A stretch of DNA of 64,000 bases from assembly GCF_900110555.1 (NCBI RefSeq), contig NZ_FOEE01000010.1:62001-126000 (forward strand). The letters run 5' to 3'. Both the position numbers and the translations under genes were made by a program. Below are positions 5,851 to 15,124 of the stretch, piece after piece. Below the pieces are notes generated by a model. The model did no database searches. It was not told the origin of the DNA and saw only the letters and a program-made list of their open reading frames with translations. The stretch comes from Trujillonella endophytica. Lineage in GTDB: Bacteria; Actinomycetota; Actinomycetes; Mycobacteriales; Geodermatophilaceae. Position 1 is the stretch's first letter. Each line of letters begins with the position of its first letter.

Positions 5851-8841
5851 GTGCCGCAGTGGGAGGACCGTCCGCTCGTCGGCCGGGCCGCCGAGCTGAC
5901 CCGGCTGCTGGGTGCCGTCGACCGGGCGGTCGCCGGCTCCGGGGCCGCCGTCCTTCTGGCCGGGGATGCCGGCGTGGGCAAGACCCGGCTGCTCGACGAG
6001 CTCGCCGCCCGCGCGACGGAGCGGGGCCTGCGCGTGCTGACCGGCCACTGCGTGGACCTCGGCGACGTCGGGCTGCCGTACCTCCCGTTCGTCGACCTGC
6101 TCAGGCCGCTGGCGGCCGATCCGGCGACGGCGGGCTCGCCGGCGCTCGCGGACCTGCTCGCCGGCCGGGCGGGGGGCACGGCGCCGGAGCCGCCGGCGGA
6201 GGACGCCGGCGAGCTGGGGCGGCCGCTGCCCAGCCGCGCGATCCGGATCCCGGTGGACGACGGCCGGCTGCAGCTGTTCGAGTCGGTCGCCGGGATGCTG
6301 GCCGAGCTCGGCGCGCAGGCGCCGCTGCTCCTGGTCGTGGAGGACCTGCACTGGGCCGACCGCTCCAGCCGCGACCTCCTGCGCTACCTGCTGGCCCGGC
6401 TCGCCGAGGAGCCGGTGGCGGTGGTGGCCTCCTACCGCGCCGACGACCTGCACCGCCGGCACCCGCTGCGGCCGCTGCTGGCCGAGCTGGTGCGGCTGCC
6501 CGGCGTCGAGCGGCTCGAGTTGGCGCCCCTGCCGGCCCCGGCGGTCGGGCAGCTGGTCCGTGACCTGGCCGCGGACGTGCCGGAGGCCACGGTGGACGAC
6601 GTCGTCGCCCGAGCGGAGGGCAACGCCTTCTACGCCCAGGAACTGGTGGCCGCGGGGCTGGCGGGGGAGAGCCTGCCGCTGGCCTTGACCGACGTGCTGC
6701 TGGCCCGCGTGGAGCAGCTGGGTCCGGGGGCGCAGCGGGTGCTGCGCACGGCGGCGGTCGCCGGGCGGCAGGTGCGCCACGAGCTGGTCGCCGCGGTCTC
6801 CGGGCTGCCCGCGACCGAGCTGGAGCCCGCGCTGGCCGAGGCCGTGCACCGGCACCTGCTGGTGGTCTCGCCCGACGGCCGCTACCGCTTCCGGCACGCC
6901 CTGCTGCGCGAGGCGGTGCTGGCCGACCTGCTGCCGGGGGAGCGGGTGCGGCTGCACGCCGCCGTCGCCGCCCACCTGGCCGACCACCCCGGCGCGGGCA
7001 CCGCCGCGGAGCGCGCCCACCACGCGCGCGAGAGCAACGACCTGCCGACGGCGCTCACCGCCTCGCTGGAGGCCGCGGCCGACGCGGGTCGGGTCGGGGC
7101 CCCCGCCGAGCGGCTGCAGCACCTGGAGGCCGCCCTGGCCCTCTGGCCGGCCGTGCCCGACGCGCAGGCGCGCACCGCCCGGGACCACCCGGGCCTGCTC
7201 CTGGAGGCGGCGGCCGCGGCGCGGGCGGGCGGCGAGCTGCACCGGGCCGTGGCCTTCCTGCGCGCCGCCCAGGAGGTGCTCGGGCCCGACGGCGACCGCG
7301 CCACCCTCGCGCGGGTGCACTACACGCTCGCGCAGGCGCTGGGCCGCATCGAGGACCAGGCGGCCGCGCACCGGGAGAGCTCCCGGGCGATGGCGCTGGT
7401 GCCGGCGTCCCCGCCGTCGTCGGCGCGCACCTGGGCCGCGGCCACGCATGCCCGCACCGCCTACGACGTGGGCCTGTGGGAGGAGGGGAACGCTGCCGCC
7501 GAGGAGGCGCTCGCCGCGGCCGACGCGCTCGGCCTGGACAGCGCCTGGGCCGACACCGCGGTGACCCTGGCCCGCGCCCGGGGCGGCGCGCCGGCGGCCG
7601 TCGTCGCGCGGCTGGAGGAGGCGCTGGCCCGGGCGCGGCGTTCGGGGGACCGCGACGTCGAGCTGCGCGTGCTGTTCAACCTCGCCGTCGTCCCGTACGA
7701 GGCGGGGGACGTCGCGCGCGGCGTGCACTGGACCGACACGGCGCTGGCCCGGGCCGAGGAGCTCGGCGTCCCGTGGACCTTCTACGCGGCGGAGCTCCGG
7801 CACCTGGGGGTGTCCGCGCGCTACGTCGCGGGCGACTGGGACGGGAGCCTGGCGCTGGCCGAGCGGCTGGCCCGGGTCCCGGAGATGGGCGCGCACGTGC
7901 GGGCGGCGAGCCTGCTGGTGCAGGTGGGCCGCGGCGATCCCGCTGCCGTCGAGCGGCTGGCCTGGGCCCGCGGGCTCTCGGCGCGGCTGGAGGCGCACGT
8001 GCTGCTCCTGCTCGCGACCGCCGGGGCGGCCATCGACCTGGCCGCCTGGGCGGGCGACGCGGAGACCGCCGCGCGGGAGGCCGAGGAGGCGGAGCAGCAG
8101 CTGGGCGCGCTGTGGGGCGACGACCGGCTGGCCGCCGTCCGGCTGGTGGCGACGGCGCTGGCCCCGGTCGCCGACGCCGCGGCGGCCGCCCGGTCGGCGG
8201 GGGACGCCGGGGCCGAGCGGCGGTGGGTGGACCGGGGCGCCGGGCTGGTGGCGGCCGCCCGCTCGGCCGTGGCCGACCACCGGCGGGCCATCGGCGAGTA
8301 CGGCGTCGAGGGCGCGGCGTGGCTGGCACGGGTGGCGGCGGAGGAGGAGCGGCTGCACGGGCGGCCGGCGGCGGAGGCCTGGCGGGCCGCGGTCGAGGCC
8401 TTCGACTACGGGCACGTGTACGAGCAGGCCCGGTCCCGGTGGCGGCTGGCCGAGGCGCTGCTGGCCGCCGGCGACCGGGAGGCGGCGGCGGTGGAGCTCC
8501 AGCGGGCCGCCGACGTCGCGGTGCGGCTGGGCGCGCGCCCGCTGCGGGAGGCGGTCGTGGCGCTGGCGCGGCGTGGCCGGCTGGCGGTGGACGTGCCCGG
8601 GCTCGGGCGGCTGCCCGATGCGGCGGCGGTGTTCACTCCCCGCGAGGCCGAGGTGCTGGCGCTGCTCGCGCGGGGCCGGACGAACCGGCAGATCGGCGCG
8701 GAGCTCTTCATCAGCGAGAAGACGGCGAGCGTGCACGTCAGCAACATCCTGGCCAAGCTCGGCGCGGGCGGTCGCACGGAGGCGGTGGCGATCGCCGCGG
8801 CTCGCGGCCTGCTGCCGACGCCGGAGCCGTCCGGCGGCTGA
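5851..8841 (+). CDS. LAL-type (MalT-like) LuxR family ATPase regulator
   Basis: A large transcriptional regulator of 996 residues from the GTG chosen here. The P-loop GDAGVGKT is at about 38-45 and a Walker B segment LLVVEDLHWAD at about 159-170. A long alpha-helical, TPR-like sensor region fills residues 330-900. The C-terminal LuxR helix-turn-helix (FTPREAEVLALLARGRTNRQ, then SEKTASVHVSNILAKL) lies near 928-990. LAL proteins bind an effector and ATP to activate a nearby or distant operon; the target is unknown. GTG 5851 is preferred because GAGCAT lies 7 bases upstream. ATGs at 5842 and 5821 are alternatives. The next gene is convergent and starts nothing obvious. Confidence 0.9.
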   Translation: MPQWEDRPLVGRAAELTRLLGAVDRAVAGSGAAVLLAGDAGVGKTRLLDELAARATERGLRVLTGHCVDLGDVGLPYLPFVDLLRPLAADPATAGSPALADLLAGRAGGTAPEPPAEDAGELGRPLPSRAIRIPVDDGRLQLFESVAGMLAELGAQAPLLLVVEDLHWADRSSRDLLRYLLARLAEEPVAVVASYRADDLHRRHPLRPLLAELVRLPGVERLELAPLPAPAVGQLVRDLAADVPEATVDDVVARAEGNAFYAQELVAAGLAGESLPLALTDVLLARVEQLGPGAQRVLRTAAVAGRQVRHELVAAVSGLPATELEPALAEAVHRHLLVVSPDGRYRFRHALLREAVLADLLPGERVRLHAAVAAHLADHPGAGTAAERAHHARESNDLPTALTASLEAAADAGRVGAPAERLQHLEAALALWPAVPDAQARTARDHPGLLLEAAAAARAGGELHRAVAFLRAAQEVLGPDGDRATLARVHYTLAQALGRIEDQAAAHRESSRAMALVPASPPSSARTWAAATHARTAYDVGLWEEGNAAAEEALAAADALGLDSAWADTAVTLARARGGAPAAVVARLEEALARARRSGDRDVELRVLFNLAVVPYEAGDVARGVHWTDTALARAEELGVPWTFYAAELRHLGVSARYVAGDWDGSLALAERLARVPEMGAHVRAASLLVQVGRGDPAAVERLAWARGLSARLEAHVLLLLATAGAAIDLAAWAGDAETAAREAEEAEQQLGALWGDDRLAAVRLVATALAPVADAAAAARSAGDAGAERRWVDRGAGLVAAARSAVADHRRAIGEYGVEGAAWLARVAAEEERLHGRPAAEAWRAAVEAFDYGHVYEQARSRWRLAEALLAAGDREAAAVELQRAADVAVRLGARPLREAVVALARRGRLAVDVPGLGRLPDAAAVFTPREAEVLALLARGRTNRQIGAELFISEKTASVHVSNILAKLGAGGRTEAVAIAAARGLLPTPEPSGG

Positions 8842-8856
8842 GCTCCCGCCGCGATG

Positions 8857-10659
8857 TCAGAGCATCGTGCGCAGGCGCTCCCGGCGGGCGCGCAGCACGT
8901 CGACCGACGCCGACGCCGAGGGTGGGCCCGGCACGTGCTGGCGCAGCTGGGTGTGCACCACGGCGTGCGGCGTCGACGTCTTCGCCGACACCCGGCTGAC
9001 CAGGCGGTTGATCTCCCGGCGCAGCTCGGCGGCGTCCCGCCACGAGTTGCCGGCGCGGCCGTCGTGCAGGTCCTCGTCCGGATGGTCCTCGATGCGGAAC
9101 AGCTCGCCGGTGTCGTCGTCGGCGTGCTGCCGAGATGCGATCCGCACCCGCAGCTCGTCGTCCCGCCTGGACAGCAGCTCGGCCGTCTGCTCCGCGGTGA
9201 GCAGGCCGGGGATGCCGAGGAAGTCGTCGTCCTCCGGGGCAAGCGCGACGGCACCGGAGCCCTCGCCGGTGTGCGCCGTCCCGCCGTGCAGTACGTGGGC
9301 GAAGCGCGCGTCGGCCTCCAGCGCCTCCCACTTCGGAACGCCGTTCGGGTCCTTCTCCTTGGGCGGCAGCGGCTCGAGGTCCAGCTCGTCGCCCTGCGCC
9401 GTCTTCGGCGGCGGCATGACGTGGTTGCGCTGCTCCTCCATCGTCGCCGCGAGCCCGAGCAGGGGGCGCACGGCGGGCAGGAACACCGTCGCCGTCTCGT
9501 GCGCGCCGCGGGCACGGACCACGCGGCCGACGGCCTGGGCGAAGAACAGCGGCGTCCGGTAGGAGGTCATCCACGCCAGGACGGCGGCGCGCGGCACGTC
9601 GACGCCCTCGGAGATCATCCGCACGCAGACCGCGATCCGGGCCGAGCCGTCGGCGAAGCGCTCGATCTTCTTCGACGCCTTGGGGTCGTCGGAGAGGATG
9701 ACCTCGGGGAGCTTCCCGGTGACCCGCTTGACGATCTTGGCGTAGGCGCGGGCGTCGTCCTGGTCGCTGGCGAGGATCAGGCCGGCCGCGTCGGGCATGC
9801 CGTGCTCGCGCAGGTGGGTGATCCGGTCGTCCATGGCGGCGATGACGTGCGGCACCCACTGGCCCTTGGGGTCCAGCGCGGTGCGCCAGGCGGCCATCTC
9901 CACCGACCGGGTGCCGGCCTCGGAGAGCGAGGCGGCGACGACCTCGCCGGCGGAGTTCCGCCAGCGGGAGGTGCCGGTGTAGGCGGCGAAGACGACGGGG
10001 CGGACGACGTTGTCGGCCAGCGCCTCCTTGTACCCGTAGGTGTAGTCGGCGCGGCTGACGAGGCCGACGCCGCCGGAGCCGTCGTCGCCCTCGAAGGTGT
10101 CCTCCTCGTACCGGACGAAGGGGATGCGCTCGTCGGGCTTGGTGCGGAACGGCGTCCCGGTGAGGCACACCCGGCGGGCGACCATGCCGAAGGCGTCGGC
10201 GACCGCCTCGCCCCAGGAGAGGCCGTCACCGGCGTGGTGCACCTCGTCGAGGATCACCAGCGACTTGACCGCGGTCGCGCGGGCGGCGTGCAGCATCGGC
10301 TTGCCGGCGACCTGGGCGTAGGTCGTCACGTAGCCCTGCGTGCCGGCGCGGACGGGCCCGACGGCGTTGGTCAGGCCGGGGTCGAGCACGATGCCCATCC
10401 GGTCGGCCGCGTCGGCCCACTGCAGGCGCAGGTGGTCGGTCGGGCAGACCACGACGACCCGGGCCACCTCGCGCCGCTGGAGCAGCCGGGCGGCCAGCGT
10501 CAGCGCGAAGGTGGTCTTGCCGGCGCCGGGCGTCGCGGTGACGAGGTAGTCCTTCGGGGACAGCTCCTCGTACCGCGTCAGCGCGGCCTGCTGCCACGCC
10601 CGGAGCGGTCTGCTGGTCCTCTGCGGGGCGACCGCCTCCGCACGTGCTGCACTGGCCAT
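8857..10659 (-). CDS. DEAD/DEAH-box SF2 helicase
   Basis: A 600-residue superfamily-2 helicase. Motif I TATPGAGKTT is near residues 41-50, DEVH (motif II, LVILDEVHHAG) near 137, motif III LTGTPFR near 163, and motif VI QAVGRVVRARG near 398. The C-terminal 170 residues are charged, with no recognised domain (EALEADARFAHVLHGG, then EINRLVSRVSAK). It belongs to the type-III-restriction-like helicase group, but no nuclease or methyltransferase is adjacent. A DNA-repair or stress role is a guess. A CAGACT box lies 10 bases before the ATG. It is convergent with the LAL regulator, with only 15 bases between the stops. Confidence 0.88.
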   Translation of the reverse strand: MASAARAEAVAPQRTSRPLRAWQQAALTRYEELSPKDYLVTATPGAGKTTFALTLAARLLQRREVARVVVVCPTDHLRLQWADAADRMGIVLDPGLTNAVGPVRAGTQGYVTTYAQVAGKPMLHAARATAVKSLVILDEVHHAGDGLSWGEAVADAFGMVARRVCLTGTPFRTKPDERIPFVRYEEDTFEGDDGSGGVGLVSRADYTYGYKEALADNVVRPVVFAAYTGTSRWRNSAGEVVAASLSEAGTRSVEMAAWRTALDPKGQWVPHVIAAMDDRITHLREHGMPDAAGLILASDQDDARAYAKIVKRVTGKLPEVILSDDPKASKKIERFADGSARIAVCVRMISEGVDVPRAAVLAWMTSYRTPLFFAQAVGRVVRARGAHETATVFLPAVRPLLGLAATMEEQRNHVMPPPKTAQGDELDLEPLPPKEKDPNGVPKWEALEADARFAHVLHGGTAHTGEGSGAVALAPEDDDFLGIPGLLTAEQTAELLSRRDDELRVRIASRQHADDDTGELFRIEDHPDEDLHDGRAGNSWRDAAELRREINRLVSRVSAKTSTPHAVVHTQLRQHVPGPPSASASVDVLRARRERLRTML

Positions 10660-10874
10660 ATCGGGTGCCAGTCTGCCGTCCGGCGAGGAGACACGCCCAA
10701 CCGGCCGCCTCCCGCGTGCCTGCCCGCCGACGACGTATGGCCGGTGCGGGCGGGTCGCTGACCAGCGCTTTTCCGGACGACGGTGGCCCGGCTGTGGCGA
10801 GCGTCATGCCGGGCGCGGACCGGTCCGTCCCGCCCCGCCGGTCCCGGCGCCCCCAGCCGCCCCCGCGGGTGCAG
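10660..10874. other. 215-bp intergenic region
   Basis: Upstream region of the helicase and downstream of the 94-residue gene. It holds a -10-like CAGACT for the helicase (10675-10670, minus). Around 10766-10790 is a stretch (GCGCTTTTCCGGACGACGG) resembling the left arm of the 62-bp repeat found at 13158 and 48586, possibly a decayed copy. No gene is evident. Confidence 0.3.
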
Positions 10875-11159
10875 CTACCTGTCGGAGCCGACCACGCGGA
10901 GGTCGGGCCGGGTCTCGATCCCCGCCCGCGGGTCGGGGATCGCCGGGAGCCCGGCGACGCGGCGGACGCGGGACTCCGTGGTGTCCAGGGCGCGCGCCAG
11001 CGGGCCGGCGAAGCCCTCGGAGATGAAGCTCGCGCCACCCCGGGCGAGGCGTTCGACCACCTGTACGGGGATGACCCAGCGGGACCGCTGGGATGCCACT
11101 TCGGGGCTGCGCCGCAGTTCCCACAGACGCCGCCGAACGAGGTCCGACACATCGGCCAT
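10875..11159 (-). CDS. Small helix-turn-helix-like protein
   Basis: A 94-residue protein. It begins MADVSDLVRRRLWELRRS and has a central segment WVIPVQVVERLARGG, then FAGPLARALDTTESRVRRVA, with the spacing of helices in XRE-type DNA-binding proteins. Similar short proteins are often labelled XRE-like in actinobacteria, but the match is weak and DNA binding is unproved. It sits upstream of the SF2 helicase in the same direction, with 215 bases between. The Arg-rich composition is compatible with nucleic-acid binding. Confidence 0.6.
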   Translation of the reverse strand: MADVSDLVRRRLWELRRSPEVASQRSRWVIPVQVVERLARGGASFISEGFAGPLARALDTTESRVRRVAGLPAIPDPRAGIETRPDLRVVGSDR

Positions 11160-11252
11160 CCCAGCAGGCTACGGCCGGCCGCTGCTCCCGGCACCCTGAG
11201 CGGCGCCGCCCCGCCCGCCGGATGTCGATGGCCGGCGGTCCGCTCCGGGCGC

Positions 11253-11258
11253 TAGCCT
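11253..11258 (+). promoter_or_regulatory. -10 box for aminotransferase gene
   Basis: TAGCCT, same sequence as the box ahead of the cold-shock gene. It implies a leader of about 108 nt. Inside that leader GAGCTCCT (11267-11274) could pair with the ribosome site AGGAGAGCTC (11361-11370), so translation may be controlled. This is inference. Confidence 0.4.
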
Positions 11259-11372
11259 CGGCGTCGAGCTCCTCGACCAGGAAGCCCATCGGCGCGTCGA
11301 CCCCGCGGAACACCACCCGCCGCCGTCCGCGCCGGACGTCCCGCCCGTCGAGGTCCTGCGCAGGAGAGCTCC

Positions 11373-12590
11373 GTGTCCGCCGTCGTCCCGCCCCGCCCCG
11401 CCCCCGCTCTGGCCGCACGCCTGCGCGGCGTCGCCAGCTCGCCGGTCCGCGAGCTGCTCGCCCTGCTGGACCGGCCCGAGGTGATCTCCTTCGCCGGCGG
11501 GCTGCCCGCGCCCGAGCTGTTCGACGTCGACGGCCTGCGGGCGGCGTTCGACGCCGCACTGGCCGGCGACCGCGCGCGCCGCAGCCTGCAGTACGCGCCC
11601 ACCGAGGGCGATCCGTTGCTGCGCGCGCACGTCGCCGAGCGGATGACGGCGCGCGGGCTGCCCACGACCGCCGCGGACCTGCTGGTCACGACCGGTTCGC
11701 AGCAGGCGCTGACCCTCGTGGCCACCGCCCTGCTCGACCCGGGCGCCGTCGTCGCCGTCGAGGAGCCGACCTACCTGGCCGCGCTGCAGTGCTTCTCGCT
11801 GGCCGGCGCGCGGGTCGTGCCGGTGCGCTCCGACGAGCACGGCGTCGACCCGGACGCCCTGGCCGACGTCGTCGCCCGGGAGCGGCCCGCCCTGCTCTAC
11901 CTGGTCCCGACCTTCGCCAACCCCACCGGGCGCACCCTGCCCGCCGAGCGCCGCGCCGCCGTCGCCGAGATCGCGGCGGCCCGCGGGCTGTGGGTGGTCG
12001 AGGACGACCCGTACGGCGAGCTGCGCTACCGCGGGACGCCCGTGGCGCCGCTGGCGGCCGAGCCGGCCGCCGGCGACCGGGTGCTCTACCTCGGCAGCTT
12101 CTCCAAGGTCGCCGCGCCGGGCCTGCGGATCGGCTGGCTGCGGGCCCCCGCGGCGCTCCTGCCGGCGCTCACCGTCGCCAAGCAGGCCGCCGACCTGCAC
12201 ACGTCGACGGTCGACCAGGCCGCCGCCGCCGCGTGGCTGGCGGCCGCCGACGTCGACGCGCACGTCGCCCGCCTGTGCGCGGCGTACGCCGAGCGGCGCG
12301 ACGCGATGATGGCGGCGATGCCGGGCACCCTCCCGCCCGGGAGCACGTGGAGCGACCCGGACGGCGGCATGTTCACCTGGGTGCGGTTGCCGGGCGACGT
12401 CGACGCCGCGGCCCTGCTGCCGGCCGCCGTGCGCGCCGACGTCGCCTTCGTGCCGGGTGCGCCGTTCTTCGCCGGCGAGCCGGACCGGGCCACGCTGCGG
12501 ATGTCGTTCACCACGAACACCCCCGAGCGGATCGCCGAGGGGATGGCCCGGCTCGCCGCGGTGCTCAGGGCAGCGGGCGGACGAAGCTGA
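11373..12590 (+). CDS. PLP-dependent aminotransferase (class I/II, LysN/MocR-type fold)
   Basis: A 405-residue fold-type-I aminotransferase lacking an N-terminal DNA-binding domain. Visible features are FAGGLPAPELF near 36-46, the cofactor-side TGSQQAL near 107, YLVPTFANPTGR (Asn for the PLP ring, about 176) and the Schiff-base lysine in YLGSFSKVAAPGLRIGW near 235. The closest families are 2-aminoadipate and valine-pyruvate type transaminases; the amino donor is not determinable. GTG start at 11373 with a good ribosome site AGGAG. The 3' end overlaps the convergent GNAT gene by 26 bases. Confidence 0.88.
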   Translation: MSAVVPPRPAPALAARLRGVASSPVRELLALLDRPEVISFAGGLPAPELFDVDGLRAAFDAALAGDRARRSLQYAPTEGDPLLRAHVAERMTARGLPTTAADLLVTTGSQQALTLVATALLDPGAVVAVEEPTYLAALQCFSLAGARVVPVRSDEHGVDPDALADVVARERPALLYLVPTFANPTGRTLPAERRAAVAEIAAARGLWVVEDDPYGELRYRGTPVAPLAAEPAAGDRVLYLGSFSKVAAPGLRIGWLRAPAALLPALTVAKQAADLHTSTVDQAAAAAWLAAADVDAHVARLCAAYAERRDAMMAAMPGTLPPGSTWSDPDGGMFTWVRLPGDVDAAALLPAAVRADVAFVPGAPFFAGEPDRATLRMSFTTNTPERIAEGMARLAAVLRAAGGRS

Positions 12591-13101
12591 CCCGGTCCAG
12601 GCCCGGGCCGTCGTAGTCCGAGTGCACGGGGATGTCGTCGACCTCCCGGTCGCCCGGCTCCAGCGCGAAGCCCATGCGGGTGTGGAAGGCGACCGACGCG
12701 CGGTTGGCCGGCCCGGTGATGCAGCGGACCTCGCGGGCGTCGCGGTCGGCGGCGAGCGCGAAGAACCACTCGTACAGTCGCCGGCCCAGCCCGCCGCCCC
12801 GCGCCGCCGGGTCGATGCCCACGAAGTGGATGTAGGCGGTCCCCGGCCGGGCGGGGGAGAGGAAGCCGACGAGGAAGGCGACGACCCGCCCGTCGGCGTC
12901 CTCGACCAGCGCGCTGGTGTCGGTCATGTGCTGGAAGAACAGGCGGGGGAGCAGCAGCGCTCGCTGGAGGTCGCCGAACTCGCCGCCCAGGTGCCCCCAC
13001 CAGTCGCCGAGCGTCGCCTGCACGCGGGCGTGGTCGGCCTCGGTCGGCCGCCGGGCGGTGAGCCCGGCGGGAACTGCCGGGAGGTCGGTCGTCGTCGTCA
13101 C
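12565..13101 (-). CDS. GNAT family N-acetyltransferase
   Basis: A 178-residue acetyl-CoA-dependent acyltransferase. The acetyl-CoA loop is GIDPAARGGGLGRRLYEWF (Q/R-x-x-G-x-G/A type), preceded by the strand TAYIHFVG and followed by GPANRASVAFHTRMGFAL, the motif-B helix. Substrate unknown. The start is taken as GTG at 13101, which begins VTTTTDL; an ATG at 13209 would add 36 residues of poor coding character overlapping the 62-bp repeat. Its 3' end overlaps the aminotransferase by 26 bases. Confidence 0.85.
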   Translation of the reverse strand: MTTTTDLPAVPAGLTARRPTEADHARVQATLGDWWGHLGGEFGDLQRALLLPRLFFQHMTDTSALVEDADGRVVAFLVGFLSPARPGTAYIHFVGIDPAARGGGLGRRLYEWFFALAADRDAREVRCITGPANRASVAFHTRMGFALEPGDREVDDIPVHSDYDGPGLDRVSFVRPLP

Positions 13102-13157
13102 GGCCGCGACCCCACCACCGGATGGACCGCGGCGTCCAGCGAGTTGCGGGCCGACCC

Positions 13158-13219
13158 TGCTGGCGGGTTCCCGACGGCGCCGGGGAGATCCCGCCGGCAT
13201 CGTCGGCAACCCACCGGCA
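13158..13219. repeat. 62-bp dispersed palindromic repeat, copy A
   Basis: An imperfect inverted repeat with outer arms TGCTGGCGGGTT and AACCCACCGGCA. A copy of identical length lies at 48586-48647; by my alignment 52 of 62 positions match and several changes keep the pairing. It is intergenic between the GNAT and XPB genes, which are read in the same direction. It is likely a REP-like or non-autonomous element. Confidence 0.65.
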
Positions 13220-13275
13220 AGGTGAGCCCGTCAGCGCGTGCCCGGCGGCGCGTGCCCGGCAGCGCGTGGGGCCGG

Positions 13276-14973
13276 TCAGTCGGCGGGCTCGTCCACCCAG
13301 TCCGGGCCGTTGACCTCGCCGGGGCCGGCCAGGTCCGCGGCGTCGACGATCGTGTACGCGTAGCCCTGCTCGGCGAGGAAGCGCTGCCGGTGCGCGGCGT
13401 ACTCGCTGTCGAGGGTGTCGCGGCTGACGACGCTGTAGAAGTGCGCCTGCCGGCCGTCGGCCTTGGGGCGCAGCAGCCGGCCGAGCCGCTGGGCCTCCTC
13501 CTGCCGCGAGCCGAACGTGCCCGACACCTGCACCGCGACCGCGGCCTCGGGCAGGTCGATGGAGAAGTTCGCGACCTTGGAGACCACCAGCGTGCGGATC
13601 TCCCCGGTGCGGAACGCCTGGAACAGTCGCTCCCGCTCCTTGTTCGTCGTCGACCCCTGGATGACCGGGGCGTCGAGGGCGGCGCCGAGCTCCTCCAGCT
13701 GGTCGAGGTAGGCCCCGATCACCAGCGACGGCTCGTCCGGATGCCGGTCGAGCACCCGGCGGATCACCGGCATCTTCGAGTGGGCCGTGGCCGCGATGCG
13801 GTACCGCTCCTCGGGCTCGGCGACGGCGTAGGTCATCCGCTCCTCGTCGTCGAGGGAGACCCGCACCTCGATGCACTCGGCCGGCGCGATGTAGCCCTGT
13901 GCCTCGATGTCGCGCCACGGGGCGTCGTAGCGCTTCGGGCCGATGAGGGAGAAGACGTCGTCCTCGCGGCCGTCCTCGCGCACCAGCGTGGCGGTGAGGC
14001 CCAGCCGCCGGCGGGACTGCAGGTCGGCGGTCAGCCGGAAGATCGGCGCGGGCAGCAGGTGCACCTCGTCGTACACGATCAGGCCCCAGTCCTGGGCGTC
14101 GAAGAGGTCGAGGTGGATGTACTCGCCCTTCCGGCGGGTGGTGATCACCTGGTACGTCGCGATGGTGACCGGGCGGATCTCCTTGCGCTCGCCGGAGTAC
14201 TCCCCGATCTCCTCCTCGGTGAGCGAGGTGCGCGCGATCAGCTCGCGCTTCCACTGCCGCCCGGCGACGGTGTTGGTCACCAGGATCAGCGTGGTCGCCT
14301 TGGCCTCGGCCATCGCCGCGGCGCCGACCAGGGTCTTGCCGGCGCCGCAGGGCAGGACGACGACGCCCGACCCGCCGGCCCAGAAGCCGTCGACGGCCTC
14401 CTGCTGGTAGTCGCGCAGGTGCCAGCCGCTCTGGTCGAGCTCGATCGGATGGGCGGTGCCGTCGACGTAGCCGGCGAGGTCCTCGGCCGGCCAGCCGATC
14501 TTGAGCAGCGCCTGCTTGAGCCGGCCGCGCTCGGCGGCGTGGACGATCACGGAGTCGTCGTCGATCCGCGCGCCCAGCATCGGGGCCACCCGCTTGGACC
14601 GGACGACCTCCTCGAGCACCGCGCGGTCCGACGTCGTCAGCACCAGCCCGTGCACCGGGTTCTGCGCCAGGGTCAGCCGGCCGAAGCGGTCCATCGTGTC
14701 GGCGACGTCGACCAGCAGCGCGTGCGGCACGGGGTAGCGCGAGTAGCGCACCAGGGCGTCGACGACCTGCTCGGCGTCGTGCCCCGCGGCGCGGGCGTTC
14801 CACAGCGCGAGCGGCGTCACGCGGTAGGTGTGCACGTGCTCGGGGGACCGCTCGAGCTCCGCGAACGGCGCGATGGCCGCGCGGCACTCCTTGGCCAGCG
14901 GGTGGTCGACCTCCAGGAGCAGGGTCTTGTCCGACTGGACGATCAGGGGGCCGTCACTCACGGGCGCGTTCAC
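13276..14973 (-). CDS. DNA repair helicase XPB
   Basis: A 565-residue bacterial XPB/Ssl2 helicase, a 3'-5' SF2 DNA translocase implicated in nucleotide excision or transcription-linked repair. In order it has: an N-terminal damage-recognition-like region (VSDGPLIVQSDKTLLLEV), motif I LPCGAGKTLVGA near residue 211, DEVH in IVYDEVHLLPA near 297, motif III LGLTATLVRED near 322, an RED motif, and motif VI AQRLGRLLRPK near 510. The length equals that of mycobacterial homologues (about 540-560). GTG start at 14973; a second GTG at 14961 is possible. It lies downstream of its usual partner gene, with 151 bases between. Confidence 0.93.
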   Translation of the reverse strand: MNAPVSDGPLIVQSDKTLLLEVDHPLAKECRAAIAPFAELERSPEHVHTYRVTPLALWNARAAGHDAEQVVDALVRYSRYPVPHALLVDVADTMDRFGRLTLAQNPVHGLVLTTSDRAVLEEVVRSKRVAPMLGARIDDDSVIVHAAERGRLKQALLKIGWPAEDLAGYVDGTAHPIELDQSGWHLRDYQQEAVDGFWAGGSGVVVLPCGAGKTLVGAAAMAEAKATTLILVTNTVAGRQWKRELIARTSLTEEEIGEYSGERKEIRPVTIATYQVITTRRKGEYIHLDLFDAQDWGLIVYDEVHLLPAPIFRLTADLQSRRRLGLTATLVREDGREDDVFSLIGPKRYDAPWRDIEAQGYIAPAECIEVRVSLDDEERMTYAVAEPEERYRIAATAHSKMPVIRRVLDRHPDEPSLVIGAYLDQLEELGAALDAPVIQGSTTNKERERLFQAFRTGEIRTLVVSKVANFSIDLPEAAVAVQVSGTFGSRQEEAQRLGRLLRPKADGRQAHFYSVVSRDTLDSEYAAHRQRFLAEQGYAYTIVDAADLAGPGEVNGPDWVDEPAD

Positions 14974-15124
14974 TCCAGGTGGCAGGCATTCGGGGCGCGA
15001 CGGTGCGCCGGACTGCCCAAGATAACGCCGCGGGGCGACAGGTCCTTCCGCGCCGCGGCATCGACGACCGTCGGACCCTCATGGCCCGCCGTGGCGGGAG
15101 GAACGGGCCACCGGGGTACGACCG

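Noticed and set aside
8857-10659. Phage-defence helicase system
   Set aside because: No nuclease, methyltransferase or other defence gene next to it; only a 94-residue protein.
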